Positions 1-7,417 of a stretch of DNA of 64,000 bases are shown here, piece after piece. The translations under genes and the position numbers were made by a program. A model generated the notes under the pieces. It saw only the letters and a program-made list of their open reading frames with translations, was not told the origin of the DNA and did not search any database. The stretch is from Bacteroidaceae bacterium (GTDB lineage: Bacteria; Bacteroidota; Bacteroidia; Bacteroidales; Bacteroidaceae). Within the stretch, counting starts at the first letter, position 1. Every line of letters begins with the position of its first letter. The stretch spans positions 106,332 through 170,331 of the forward strand of contig JAEEGS010000013.1 of assembly GCA_016280445.1 (NCBI GenBank), given 5' to 3'.

Positions 1-956
1 GGCGACATGTGCTTTGTCACCATATAGCGCACTTTCAGTTCAAGCATGTCGGTATCCTCCTGAGGCGCTTCCAAGACCTTGTCAAAAAGGCTTAGCAACT
101 GGGTGGAATCGCCCTCGTTGGCCAGATTCTCACGCACCAGCACTGTCATCATCCTCACCCGTGTCTCGTCATCCACATCCTTATGGGTAAGCAATCTCGT
201 CAGATACGACTGATAAAGCGAGTCAACACCCTCTTCCCTGTAATAATTAACCATGGAAAGGAGCATCGTCACATTTTCGGGGTCGCGGTCTTCCACGCTC
301 TTGAACTGCTTCAAGGCCTCCTGCTTCTTGCCTGCATCGAGGTAGAGGTCACCGATGACCACCTGATAGCGCAAGTCGTTAGGGTATTCCTCAGCCAGTT
401 CCTGCATCTCGCTGAAGGCGCGTTTCTCATCGTTCATCTGGAGGAACAGACGAAACTTCTCCATGGAGAGTTGTTCGCTCTTGCCCTCCTTCACCTCAAT
501 CTTGTCCAGCACCTTCACCATGTTGGCATAGTCTTGCTTCTGCTCGTACAGTTCCAGCAGCATCATCAGCACCTCGCTCTTCGTCGGCCACCGCTGTGCC
601 ATCTCCTCCACCATCGCCAACGCCTCATCGTTGTGGTGATTCTCCAGATAAAGCCCCACCAACCTGTTCTTGTACCAGTAATTGTCAGGATAGAGTTTGC
701 AGGCCTTCTCCAACGACTCCAGCGCCAAACTGTCGTTCTTCACATAACGGTAGAGGTCGGCCAACTCATACAACACTGCACCCGACTCTGGATTGAGCCG
801 GTGGCAATAGTCAAACAAGTCGATGGCCGCATCAAAGTTCTGTGCTTGTTTCTGGCGCTCCGCTTCATAGAAGAAGTAGTCGAACTTCGTCGTCGATTGT
901 GCCCACGAGAGTAAAGAGGAGAAAAGTATGATGAATGTAAGAAGAATCTTCCGCAT
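1..956 (-). CDS. TPR-repeat secreted protein, C-terminus cut by window edge
   Basis: The reading frame begins at ATG 956 and stays open to base 1, so about 318 residues are seen and the C-terminus lies outside. It starts with a signal peptide (MRKILLTFIILFSSLLSWAQ), followed by helical TPR-like repeats with recurring A..LF and NP..... patterns, for example AAIDLFDYCHRLNPES, and blocks ending DPEN. No enzymatic motif is visible. TPR proteins scaffold other proteins, and this one would act in the periplasm. It lies 40 bp downstream of dut on the same strand, so the two are probably cotranscribed. In related Bacteroidetes a TPR gene follows dut and precedes a DUF4292 protein and an M23 peptidase, which fits an envelope role (family knowledge). 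Specific function unknown. Confidence 0.85.
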   Translation of the reverse strand, partial: MRKILLTFIILFSSLLSWAQSTTKFDYFFYEAERQKQAQNFDAAIDLFDYCHRLNPESGAVLYELADLYRYVKNDSLALESLEKACKLYPDNYWYKNRLVGLYLENHHNDEALAMVEEMAQRWPTKSEVLMMLLELYEQKQDYANMVKVLDKIEVKEGKSEQLSMEKFRLFLQMNDEKRAFSEMQELAEEYPNDLRYQVVIGDLYLDAGKKQEALKQFKSVEDRDPENVTMLLSMVNYYREEGVDSLYQSYLTRLLTHKDVDDETRVRMMTVLVRENLANEGDSTQLLSLFDKVLEAPQEDTDMLELKVRYMVTKHMS

Positions 957-996
957 AAGCAATCCTTAAATCTCAAACCGTCCTAATCGTCACACC

Positions 997-1428
997 TCAG
1001 ACACCTGTGTGTCCAAAACCACCTGCACCGCGCTCTGTCTCGTCCAGCACCTCAACCTCTATCAGCGTCGGCTGCTCATGCCGTGCAATGACCATCTGTG
1101 CAATGCGCTCGCCATCGTTGATGACGAAAGGCTCGTTGGACAGGTTGACCAAAATGACACACACCTCGCCACGATAGTCCGCATCGATGGTGCCCGGCGT
1201 GTTCAACACTGTGACACCCTTCTTAATGGCCAAGCCTGAACGTGGACGCACTTGTGCCTCATAACCGGCAGGCAGAGCCATGAACAACCCCGTAGGCACC
1301 AACACACGTGCCAGAGGTTCCAATGTGATAGGTTTTTCAATATTCGCCCTCAAGTCCATACCAGCCGACTGCGGCGTGGCATACTGCGGTAGGGGGTGAT
1401 GCGACTTATTGATGATTTTCACTTCCAT
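997..1428 (-). CDS. dut: dUTP diphosphatase (dUTPase)
   Basis: Hydrolyses dUTP to dUMP and pyrophosphate, keeping uracil out of DNA and supplying dTMP synthesis. All five trimeric dUTPase motifs are present in order: [24 protein letters not shown] with the catalytic Asp and Tyr, GERIAQMV, and the C-terminal Gly/Phe arm [10 protein letters not shown]. The 143-residue length is typical. ATG at 1428 (protein MEVKIINK) is chosen. An in-frame TTG at 1449 lies inside the -7 promoter element, so translation cannot start there. The gene diverges from dgt across about 160 bp and is followed by a TPR gene. High confidence. Confidence 0.97.
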   Translation of the reverse strand: MEVKIINKSHHPLPQYATPQSAGMDLRANIEKPITLEPLARVLVPTGLFMALPAGYEAQVRPRSGLAIKKGVTVLNTPGTIDADYRGEVCVILVNLSNEPFVINDGERIAQMVIARHEQPTLIEVEVLDETERGAGGFGHTGV

Positions 1429-1446
1429 ATATACAAAATTTGGTTG

Positions 1447-1454
1447 CAAAGATA
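1447..1454 (-). promoter_or_regulatory. -7 promoter element for dut
   Basis: On the minus strand the sequence reads TATCTTTG, matching the Bacteroidetes housekeeping -7 consensus TAnnTTTG. It predicts a transcript start a few bases upstream of the dut ATG at 1428, giving a very short leader. No clear -33 TTG was assigned. Confidence 0.7.
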
Positions 1455-1460
1455 ATGATT

Positions 1461-1494
1461 AATTAGGAATTAGGAGTTAGGAATTAGGAATTTT
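1461..1494. repeat. AT-rich TTAGGA phrase repeat
   Basis: Four to five imperfect direct copies of the word AATTAGGA / TTAGGAGT stand between the divergent dut and dgt promoters. The words are too short and irregular for a CRISPR or satellite. Similar phrase repeats with other words occur in further spacers of this window. Confidence 0.6.
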
Positions 1495-1529
1495 AACCTA
1501 TCAAGATACTTTTACTCCCATTTATTCTT

Positions 1530-1537
1530 TATCTTTG
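1530..1537 (+). promoter_or_regulatory. -7 promoter element for dgt
   Basis: TATCTTTG matches TAnnTTTG and lies 51 bp before the dgt ATG at 1589. The apparent upstream TTG start at 1535 is part of this element. Confidence 0.65.
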
Positions 1538-1588
1538 CACCAAAATTCAGACTTAACGCCCCATCGGAGGGCAACTTTCCAGACAAAC

Positions 1589-2905
1589 ATGGACTGGCTA
1601 CAACTTATCTCCAATCAACGCCTCGGGCAAGAAGACCTGCACATCAACCGCAACGACGACCGCACGGAGTTCAAGCGCGACTACGACCGTCTCATCTTCT
1701 CCGCTCCCTTCCGCCGCATGCAGAACAAGACACAGGTCTTCCCCCTGCCAGGCAGCATTTTCGTGCACAACCGCCTCACCCACTCCCTCGAAGTGGCCAG
1801 CGTCGGCCGCAGCCTGGGCGATGATGTGGCGCACCAACTCTCCCAGAAGCATCCTGAACTCCTCGGCACCCTTTTCACCGAGATTGGGTCCATCGTCTCC
1901 GCAGCCTGTCTGGCTCACGACATGGGCAACCCGCCTTTCGGTCATTCGGGCGAACGCGCTATCGCCTCCTACTTCAGCGAGGGCGAAGGCATCAAATACA
2001 AGGGGCAACTCACCCCCGAACAGTGGGCCGACATCACCCACTTCGACGGCAATGCCAACGCTTTCCGACTTCTCACCCACCAGTTTAAGGGACGGCGCAA
2101 GGGTGGCTTCGTGCTCACCTACTCCACCCTCGCCAGCATCGTCAAATACCCTTACCCCGCCATTGAGGCCACGAAGCAGAAGTTCGGTTTTTTCACCCAA
2201 GAGCAACCCCTCTACGAGCGCATCGCTACCGAACTCGGCATTACCAAATCCAATGTTGGCTGGCATCGTCACCCCCTTGCCTTTCTGGTGGAAGCCGCTG
2301 ACGACATCTGCTACGAAATCATGGACCTTGAAGATGCCCACAAACTGAAAATTCTGTCCACCGACCAGACGCGCGACCTCATGCTTGGCTTTGTCACGCC
2401 CGACCGTCGTGAACACATCATCCAACGCGCCACCGCCGATGTCAGCGACCTCAACGAGCAAGTGGCATACTTCCGTTCCTGTGCCATCGGAGCCTTGGAA
2501 CGCGAGTGTGTCCGTGTCTTCGTGGAGAACGAGGAAAGCATCCTTGCTGGCACTTTCACGGGGTCTCTCATCAGTCACGCATGCCCCCTCGTGCACGATG
2601 CTTACGAGGCCTGTGTACGTGTGGCCCAAAGCCGCATCTACCGCAGCCGAGACGTGGTGGACACCGAACTGGCAGGTTACAAGATTATCTACACGCTCAT
2701 GGGGCTTTTCATCCATGCCGTGATGAATCCCAATCATGCGTACAGCCGGCTGTTGCTCGACCGCGTATCTTCTCAATATGAGGTGGATAGCAACGACACC
2801 TACGTGCGCATCATGGCTGTACTCGATTATCTCTCGGGCATGACCGATGTCTTCTCTCTCGACCTCTATCGCAAGATTAACGGAGAAAGCCTCCCGATGA
2901 TATAA
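1589..2905 (+). CDS. dgt: dGTP triphosphohydrolase family (HD domain)
   Basis: Hydrolyses dGTP or other dNTPs to deoxynucleoside and triphosphate, helping to set the dNTP pool. The HD metal-binding signature is clear: H in RLTHSLEVASVG near residue 65, then the HD pair in CLAHDMGNPPFGHSGE, with later His/Asp in the FLVEAADDICYEIMD segment. The N-terminal NRNDDRTEFKRDYDRLIFS block is typical of the dGTPase group. The protein has 438 residues. ATG 1589 is chosen because the longer frame runs into the promoter. It diverges from dut, another dNTP-sanitation gene, and a transporter follows after about 50 bp of repeat. Substrate preference cannot be read from sequence. Confidence 0.92.
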   Translation: MDWLQLISNQRLGQEDLHINRNDDRTEFKRDYDRLIFSAPFRRMQNKTQVFPLPGSIFVHNRLTHSLEVASVGRSLGDDVAHQLSQKHPELLGTLFTEIGSIVSAACLAHDMGNPPFGHSGERAIASYFSEGEGIKYKGQLTPEQWADITHFDGNANAFRLLTHQFKGRRKGGFVLTYSTLASIVKYPYPAIEATKQKFGFFTQEQPLYERIATELGITKSNVGWHRHPLAFLVEAADDICYEIMDLEDAHKLKILSTDQTRDLMLGFVTPDRREHIIQRATADVSDLNEQVAYFRSCAIGALERECVRVFVENEESILAGTFTGSLISHACPLVHDAYEACVRVAQSRIYRSRDVVDTELAGYKIIYTLMGLFIHAVMNPNHAYSRLLLDRVSSQYEVDSNDTYVRIMAVLDYLSGMTDVFSLDLYRKINGESLPMI

Positions 2906-2956
2906 TGTTTAAAGTTTAGAGTTTAGAGTTTAAGGTTTAAAGATTAAAGTTTAAGG
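2906..2956 (+). repeat. GTTTAGA/GTTTAAG phrase repeat before the transporter start
   Basis: Six or seven imperfect direct repeats of a 7-8 nt word (GTTTAGA, GTTTAAG, GATTAAA) fill the whole spacer between the dgt stop and the next ATG at 2958. No other signal is visible here. Confidence 0.6.
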
Positions 2957-2957
2957 A

Positions 2958-3815
2958 ATGAACACCATATTTATCGTTCTCCCCATCCTCACGTTGCTGA
3001 TGTTCGACCTCGGACTGACGCTTCGTCCACACGACTTCCGACTCATCCTTCAACGTCCCCTGCCTGTTCTGGCAGGTCTTATCGGGCAGATTGTGTTGCT
3101 GCCCCTCATCGCTTGGGGAGTGGGTTACATCTTCCATCTTGAAGCCCTCTTCTTTTTGGGCATCATGCTCATCGCATGCAGTCCCGGCGGCAGTTCCAGC
3201 AATGTTTTCTCGATGCTTGCACGTGGCGATGTAGCCCTCTCCGTCACCCTCACGGCATGCAGTTCCATCATCACGCTGTTCACCGTGCCACTCATCATGG
3301 CATGGGTCACCGCTTCCATCGGTACAGGCACGAATGTCCATCTGCCCGTGGGCAATCTGCTCATGCAGAACATTGTGCTTATGGCTGTGCCTATCCTCAT
3401 CGGCCTCTTCATCGGCATGAAGTGGAAGCAAGCCGCCCAACGCATCCACAATGTGTTGAAGCGTATCGCCTTCCCTGCCCTCATCTTATTGGCATCCGTT
3501 TTCTTTATCCAACACAAGGATACCATTATAGAAAAGTTCCCCTCCCTCGGATTATGCATCACCGTGCTCATCCTGTTAGCCATGGGCGGAGGTGCGCTTC
3601 TCTCTTATGTCTTCCGTCTGAAAGGAGCCGAGCGCCGTACCATCGTCATTGAGGTGGGTATGCAGAATGCTGCCCAGGCCATCACGGTGGCTTGCAGCCC
3701 ATTGGTGTTTGACAATGAAGTCATTGCCATTCCTGCCATCATCTATGCTCTGATGATGAACGTGTTGCTGCTCATCTATGTGGCCATCGTGAAAGCCAAA
3801 CCAAACACCCCCTAA
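2958..3815 (+). CDS. bile acid:sodium symporter (BASS) family transporter
   Basis: This 285-residue inner-membrane protein has about nine to ten hydrophobic segments. The conserved BASS core is visible as GIMLIACSPGGSSSNVFSMLARGDVALSVTLTACSS in pieces: the CSPGG(S)SSN motif near residue 75 and a second crossover with EVGMQNAAQA near residue 232. Members import organic anions such as bile acids or pantothenate with Na+, and the substrate cannot be told from sequence. It probably reads through from dgt, and its stop codon is embedded in the terminator hairpin that follows. Family assignment is firm, substrate unknown. Confidence 0.88.
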   Translation: MNTIFIVLPILTLLMFDLGLTLRPHDFRLILQRPLPVLAGLIGQIVLLPLIAWGVGYIFHLEALFFLGIMLIACSPGGSSSNVFSMLARGDVALSVTLTACSSIITLFTVPLIMAWVTASIGTGTNVHLPVGNLLMQNIVLMAVPILIGLFIGMKWKQAAQRIHNVLKRIAFPALILLASVFFIQHKDTIIEKFPSLGLCITVLILLAMGGGALLSYVFRLKGAERRTIVIEVGMQNAAQAITVACSPLVFDNEVIAIPAIIYALMMNVLLLIYVAIVKAKPNTP

Positions 3816-3847
3816 ACCGACGTATCAGTTTAGGGGGTGTTCTATTT
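3804..3847 (+). terminator. Rho-independent terminator overlapping the transporter stop codon
   Basis: A perfect 14-bp stem (3804-3817 with 3828-3841, loop 3818-3827) is followed by CTATTTTT. The TAA stop at 3813-3815 lies inside the left arm, so a terminating ribosome would cover part of the stem. Confidence 0.85.
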
Positions 3848-3856
3848 TTCTCTATT

Positions 3857-4978
3857 TCAATATTCAAAGGCACTGCCACCTAAGAACTCTCTCAGCAGGG
3901 AATGAGGTGGCAACAAATCGATGGGTATGTCGTGGAAACGATTGCAGATCCACTTGAGGCGTTGTGCCTCTTCATAGTTGGGGTCATCCTCGGGTACATT
4001 ATTTAACAAAGGAAGGGCCAACTGTTTCAGCAGCGCCAATTCGTATTGGAAAGCCGTACAGAAATTCACGTTGGCGTTCTGCTGGAAAGGGGTAATCCAT
4101 TTTTCCTCACCTCTACGCACAGAAGGCCAGCGTGCCAAGGTTTGCGAAGCGGTGGTGTTGCGGAATTGGGCATCGCGCACCATACGGCGAATGAGTCGGT
4201 TGTCGGTGGTGGCATAATAGGTGCCGTCGTCGTTTTTGGCCACAGTGAGGGCGGAGATGTAGATGCGGAAGAGGCTTTCTTCGGGGATGCTGCCCGTGAG
4301 CTGGGGGTTGAGTCCATGAATGCCTTCGATGATGAGCACCGATTGGGGAGTGAGGCGCAAACGCTGGTCGCTCTGGAGGCTCTTACCCGTTTGAAAGTCA
4401 TAGCGCGGCAACTGCACTTCTTCGCCTGCCAAGAGTTGGGAGAGGTGCTGCTGAAAGAGTTCGATGTTGATGGCATAGAGACTCTCGTAGTCGTATTCGC
4501 CCGATTCGTCAAGCGGCGTGAGGTGACGATCTACGTAATAATCGTCCAGCGAAAGGCACTGTGCCACTAACCCATTCTGCTCCAGAGCCATGCAGAGTTT
4601 CTTGCTGAAGGTGGTCTTTCCGCTAGACGATGGACCTGCTATGAGCACAGCTTTCACCTGCGGATGTGCTGCCACAGCATTGCCTATCAGTTCGATGCCG
4701 CGCGCATGGAGTGCCTCGGCCATCTTCACCATCTTGTCTGCCTCGCCATTGTCGATGGCACGATTCATCATGCCGATGGAGAGGCAAACGGTCTTGAGTC
4801 GTTTGCTGAACAGATATTTACCTTTTACACGACTGACAAGGAATTGAATGGTCTCATCAAGCGATTTTCCTTCAAATTCTGACTTAATCTGCTCGGAAAT
4901 CTTCAAAAAAGCGCCATTGACTTCGAACTTTTCTGAACTTTTATTACCTTTGTAACCGATTTTTGTGGAAGTGCTCAT
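3857..4978 (-). CDS. uridine kinase-like nucleoside kinase (P-loop)
   Basis: A 373-residue P-loop enzyme of the phosphoribulokinase/uridine kinase superfamily. The Walker A motif is GPSSSGKTTFS, followed by LSLDDYYVDR (the DDYY substrate region) and the IIEGIHGLNPQL strand, in the usual order. Uridine kinases phosphorylate uridine and cytidine for salvage. The N-terminal 110 residues carry no motif I can name. Relatives in Bacteroides are often near 550 residues with an N-terminal TGS-type domain, which this protein lacks (from memory of the family). ATG 4978 (MSTSTKIGYKG) is chosen, because the longer frame extends across the promoter at 5015. It is divergent from the phosphate transporter gene. 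Confidence 0.82.
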   Translation of the reverse strand: MSTSTKIGYKGNKSSEKFEVNGAFLKISEQIKSEFEGKSLDETIQFLVSRVKGKYLFSKRLKTVCLSIGMMNRAIDNGEADKMVKMAEALHARGIELIGNAVAAHPQVKAVLIAGPSSSGKTTFSKKLCMALEQNGLVAQCLSLDDYYVDRHLTPLDESGEYDYESLYAINIELFQQHLSQLLAGEEVQLPRYDFQTGKSLQSDQRLRLTPQSVLIIEGIHGLNPQLTGSIPEESLFRIYISALTVAKNDDGTYYATTDNRLIRRMVRDAQFRNTTASQTLARWPSVRRGEEKWITPFQQNANVNFCTAFQYELALLKQLALPLLNNVPEDDPNYEEAQRLKWICNRFHDIPIDLLPPHSLLREFLGGSAFEY

Positions 4979-5014
4979 GGAACGTTCACTGGTTTTGGTT
5001 TGGATTTTTCGCCC

Positions 5015-5022
5015 CAAAATTA
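5015..5022 (-). promoter_or_regulatory. -7 element for the uridine kinase-like gene
   Basis: The minus strand reads TAATTTTG (TAnnTTTG), 37 bp upstream of the chosen ATG at 4978. Confidence 0.6.
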
Positions 5023-5073
5023 CGACAAATCTCTGATACTTCATGCATCTTAACAGATAAAAGAACATTTATC

Positions 5074-6813
5074 ATGCAAGAATTAACACAATTTTTTGTG
5101 CTCATCGGTTCGGTTGCCATGCTCATGTATGGTATGAAGGTGATGAGCGAAGGCCTCCAGAAGATGGCAGGTAGCAAACTGCGTACCGTGCTTGGCACCA
5201 TGACGACCAACCGCTTTACGGGCTTGCTCACAGGTGCTTTCATCACCACTGCCATTCAGTCTTCCACCGCCACCACCGTGATGACCGTCAGTTTCGTAAG
5301 TGCCGGATTGCTCTCATTGGCACAGGCCATTTCCGTCATCATGGGTGCCAACATCGGCACCACAGCCACAGCATGGATCATGGTGCTGGGAGGCGGCTCA
5401 GGCGGGTCGTTCGACATGCGTCTTGTTGTCTATCTGGGCATCGTGGCGAGCATCATCCTCATCTACACCAAGAAGAACACCAACCTCGGCGAGTTCATCA
5501 TCGGTCTGGCATTCATGTTGTTAGGTCTGACCACTCTGAAGAGCAATGCCAACGACATGCATCTGGACGAGGTGCCTGCCATCGCCAACTTCTTTGCACA
5601 AATCAGCGAGTGGGGTTATGGTTCGTACTTCCTATTCTTGGTGATTGGCGGATTGCTCACCTGCGCTGTGCAGAGTTCGGCTGCCATCATGGCCATCACG
5701 ATGACGCTCTGCTCCACGGGTGTGCTGCCCATCGACATGGGCATTGCGCTGGTGATGGGCGAGAACATCGGCACCACGGTGACCTCCAACATCGTGGCGA
5801 TGTCGGCCACCACTCAGGCTCGTCGTGCCGCTATGGCTCACTTGGTTTTCAACCTCTTCGGTGTGATTTGGGTGCTGTGCATCTTTCCTCATTTTGTCAA
5901 TTTCATCTGCGGATTGTGGGGAGTGGAGTATGAGCCGGGCGTGCTGAACAAAGACGTGAACCGCGACAACCTCAGCGCCATTCTGGCCACGTTCCACACG
6001 GCGTTCAACGTCTGCAACGTGCTCATCCTCATCTGGTTCATCAAGCCGATGGAGAAACTCGTATGCTTGCTCATCAAGCAGAAGATGACGGAAGAGGAAG
6101 AGGAAGGCCGTCTGCACTTCATCAGCGGCGGTATCCTCTCCACTGCGGAACTTTCCATTCTGGAAGCGAAGAAGGAAATCAACGTGTTTGTGGAACGCTG
6201 CGTCAAAATGTACGGTATGGTGGAGGAACTGCTGAACACGAAGAAGGGCGATGACTTCAACAAACTCTTCAGCCGTGTGGAAAAGTACGAAAGCATCACC
6301 GACAACATGGAAGTGGAGATTTGCGGCTACCTCTCGAAAGTGAGCGAGGGAAGGCTCTCTGTGGAGTCGAAGATAGAGATACAGCACATGATGCGTGTGT
6401 GCGACGAACTGGAATCGGTGGGCGACTCATGCTACAACATTGCCCGCACCATCAGCCGCAAGCGCCAGCACTCACAGGAAGACTTCACCGAGAAGCAGTA
6501 TGAACACATCCAGAACATGATGCAGTTGACGGAAGTGGCGATGAACCAGATGGCAGTGGTGATTCAGCATGGCGAGCAACGGTATGTGGACCTGAACAAG
6601 AGTTACAACACCGAGCACGAAATCAACAACTACCGCACACAACTGAAGAGCCAGAACATCGTCGATGTGAGCAACCAGCTTTACGACTACCAGATTGGCG
6701 TCTACTATATGGACCTCATTTCCGAGTGCGAAAAACTGGGCGATTACATCATCAACGTCATCGAGGCAAGCGGCATCAAGGAGAAGAAAGCCAATGGTTT
6801 CATGGTGCTCTAA
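5074..6813 (+). CDS. Na/Pi cotransporter family protein with PhoU-like C-terminus
   Basis: A 579-residue membrane protein. The N-terminal half has two inverted Na/Pi-cotransporter repeats, each with the signature QSS: TTAIQSSTATTVMTVSFVSAG near residue 55 and CAVQSSAAIMAITMTLCS near residue 195. Each is followed by a G(A/E)NIGTT(A/V)T block. The C-terminal 200 residues are soluble and helical (EKYESITDNMEVEICGYLS...), as in PhoU-like domains of NptA/YjbB proteins. The expected role is sodium-coupled phosphate movement, possibly with regulation by the PhoU-like part. ATG 5074 (MQELTQFF) is taken, since the longer frame overlaps the divergent kinase start region. Confidence 0.9.
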   Translation: MQELTQFFVLIGSVAMLMYGMKVMSEGLQKMAGSKLRTVLGTMTTNRFTGLLTGAFITTAIQSSTATTVMTVSFVSAGLLSLAQAISVIMGANIGTTATAWIMVLGGGSGGSFDMRLVVYLGIVASIILIYTKKNTNLGEFIIGLAFMLLGLTTLKSNANDMHLDEVPAIANFFAQISEWGYGSYFLFLVIGGLLTCAVQSSAAIMAITMTLCSTGVLPIDMGIALVMGENIGTTVTSNIVAMSATTQARRAAMAHLVFNLFGVIWVLCIFPHFVNFICGLWGVEYEPGVLNKDVNRDNLSAILATFHTAFNVCNVLILIWFIKPMEKLVCLLIKQKMTEEEEEGRLHFISGGILSTAELSILEAKKEINVFVERCVKMYGMVEELLNTKKGDDFNKLFSRVEKYESITDNMEVEICGYLSKVSEGRLSVESKIEIQHMMRVCDELESVGDSCYNIARTISRKRQHSQEDFTEKQYEHIQNMMQLTEVAMNQMAVVIQHGEQRYVDLNKSYNTEHEINNYRTQLKSQNIVDVSNQLYDYQIGVYYMDLISECEKLGDYIINVIEASGIKEKKANGFMVL

Positions 6814-6847
6814 GAGTCTTTTTCACACTGAAAACTATTTTTAAGCT

Positions 6848-6948
6848 CACACGGAAATCACAGAAAACACAGAAAAAAGGGATGAACCTCAGCCCCATTA
6901 CCAGTTGAGAACGCTCCGCTTTTCTGTGTTTTCTGTGATTTCTGTGTG
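6848..6948. repeat. 29-bp AT-rich inverted repeat with GC-richer centre
   Basis: Arms 6848-6876 and 6920-6948 are complementary at 28 of 29 positions and are built from the repeated word CACAGAAA. They enclose a 43-nt spacer containing CAGCCCCATTACC. It lies between the Na/Pi transporter stop and tRNA-Arg. There is no T-run after the right arm, so it does not look like a simple terminator. Confidence 0.8.
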
Positions 6949-7043
6949 AAATAAAAACTTTCTTCGCGTGAACCAGCAACTTTCTGCGAGTTTTCTGCGT
7001 AGAATGAAGATTTTTACATACCTTTGCACCCGCTAAACGCGAT

Positions 7044-7118
7044 GGCCCCATAGTTCAATGGATAGAACAAATCTCTCCTAAAGATTAGATCCGGGTTCGA
7101 TTCCCGGTGGAGCTACCA
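7044..7118 (+). tRNA. tRNA-Arg (anticodon CCT)
   Basis: The cloverleaf can be drawn by hand: D stem GTTC/GAAC, anticodon stem AATCT/AGATT around loop CTCCTAA (anticodon CCT, reads AGG), and T stem CCGGG/CCCGG with loop TTCGATT. CCA is encoded at 7116-7118. The acceptor GGCCCCA/TGGAGCT pairs with a G-U at 1-72 and a C-A mismatch at 4-69, which is unusual. It is 4 bp upstream of tRNA-Trp, so the two are probably one transcript. Confidence 0.9.
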
Positions 7119-7122
7119 ACAC

Positions 7123-7198
7123 ACGGGGTTAGTTTAGTTGGTAGAATATCGGTCTCCAAAACCGAGGGTCGGGGGTTCGAGTCCCTCACCCCGTGCCA
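7123..7198 (+). tRNA. tRNA-Trp (anticodon CCA)
   Basis: Acceptor ACGGGGT/ACCCCGT is fully paired. The anticodon stem TCGGT/ACCGA surrounds loop CTCCAAA (anticodon CCA). The T stem is GGGGG/CCCTC with loop TTCGAGT, and discriminator G is followed by encoded CCA. It is second in a two-tRNA unit closed by the terminator at 7206. Confidence 0.95.
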
Positions 7199-7205
7199 CA
7201 AAAAA

Positions 7206-7243
7206 GGTTGACTTACACAAGTAGGTCAACCCTTATTTTTTTT
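7206..7243 (+). terminator. terminator of the tRNA-Arg/tRNA-Trp unit
   Basis: An 11-bp stem with one G-U pair (GGTTGACTTAC/GTAGGTCAACC, loop ACAA, 7206-7231) is followed by CTTATTTTTTTT. Confidence 0.85.
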
Positions 7244-7307
7244 GTTCTAAAAGGGCTACGTCACTGCCACTTGAGCGGCAACGCTGTTTCCTCAAGGACG
7301 ACAACGC

Positions 7308-7381
7308 CACTACCTCCAAATCGGCTACTCCACTGCCTCTAAGCCGATGTCGTCGACGTCGATTTTGAGGCTATTACAGTG
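7308..7381. repeat. GTCGTCGAC-centred intergenic repeat, copy 1
   Basis: A unit CACTACCTCCAAATCGGCTA (7308-7327) is followed by a palindromic unit 7331-7381. That unit is bounded by CACTG/CAGTG and CCTCTAA/TTTTGAGG and centred on GATGTCGTCGACGTCG. The same words in the same order occur in the copy at 40279-40416 read on the minus strand. The element lies 36 bp beyond the 3' end of the DUF2851 gene. Bases 7244-7307 hold weaker decayed matches and nothing else I can name. Confidence 0.7.
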
Positions 7382-7417
7382 CCCCATCGGAGGAATACTC
7401 GTTGAGGAAGTGGAGGC

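Noticed and set aside
183..914. Open frame of 243 codons on the plus strand
   Set aside because: It is antisense to the TPR gene, has low-complexity Leu/His-rich translation, no family match and no promoter.
1598..2776. Open frame of 392 codons on the minus strand
   Set aside because: It mirrors dgt, whose HD motifs and promoter are clear on the plus strand; the translation matches no family.
5632..6387. Minus-strand frame of 251 codons inside the Na/Pi transporter
   Set aside because: It is a shadow of a well-supported gene in a GC-rich region.
7044..7243. tRNA pair as an integration site for a genomic island
   Set aside because: No integrase, no direct repeat of a tRNA 3' end and ordinary core genes on both sides.
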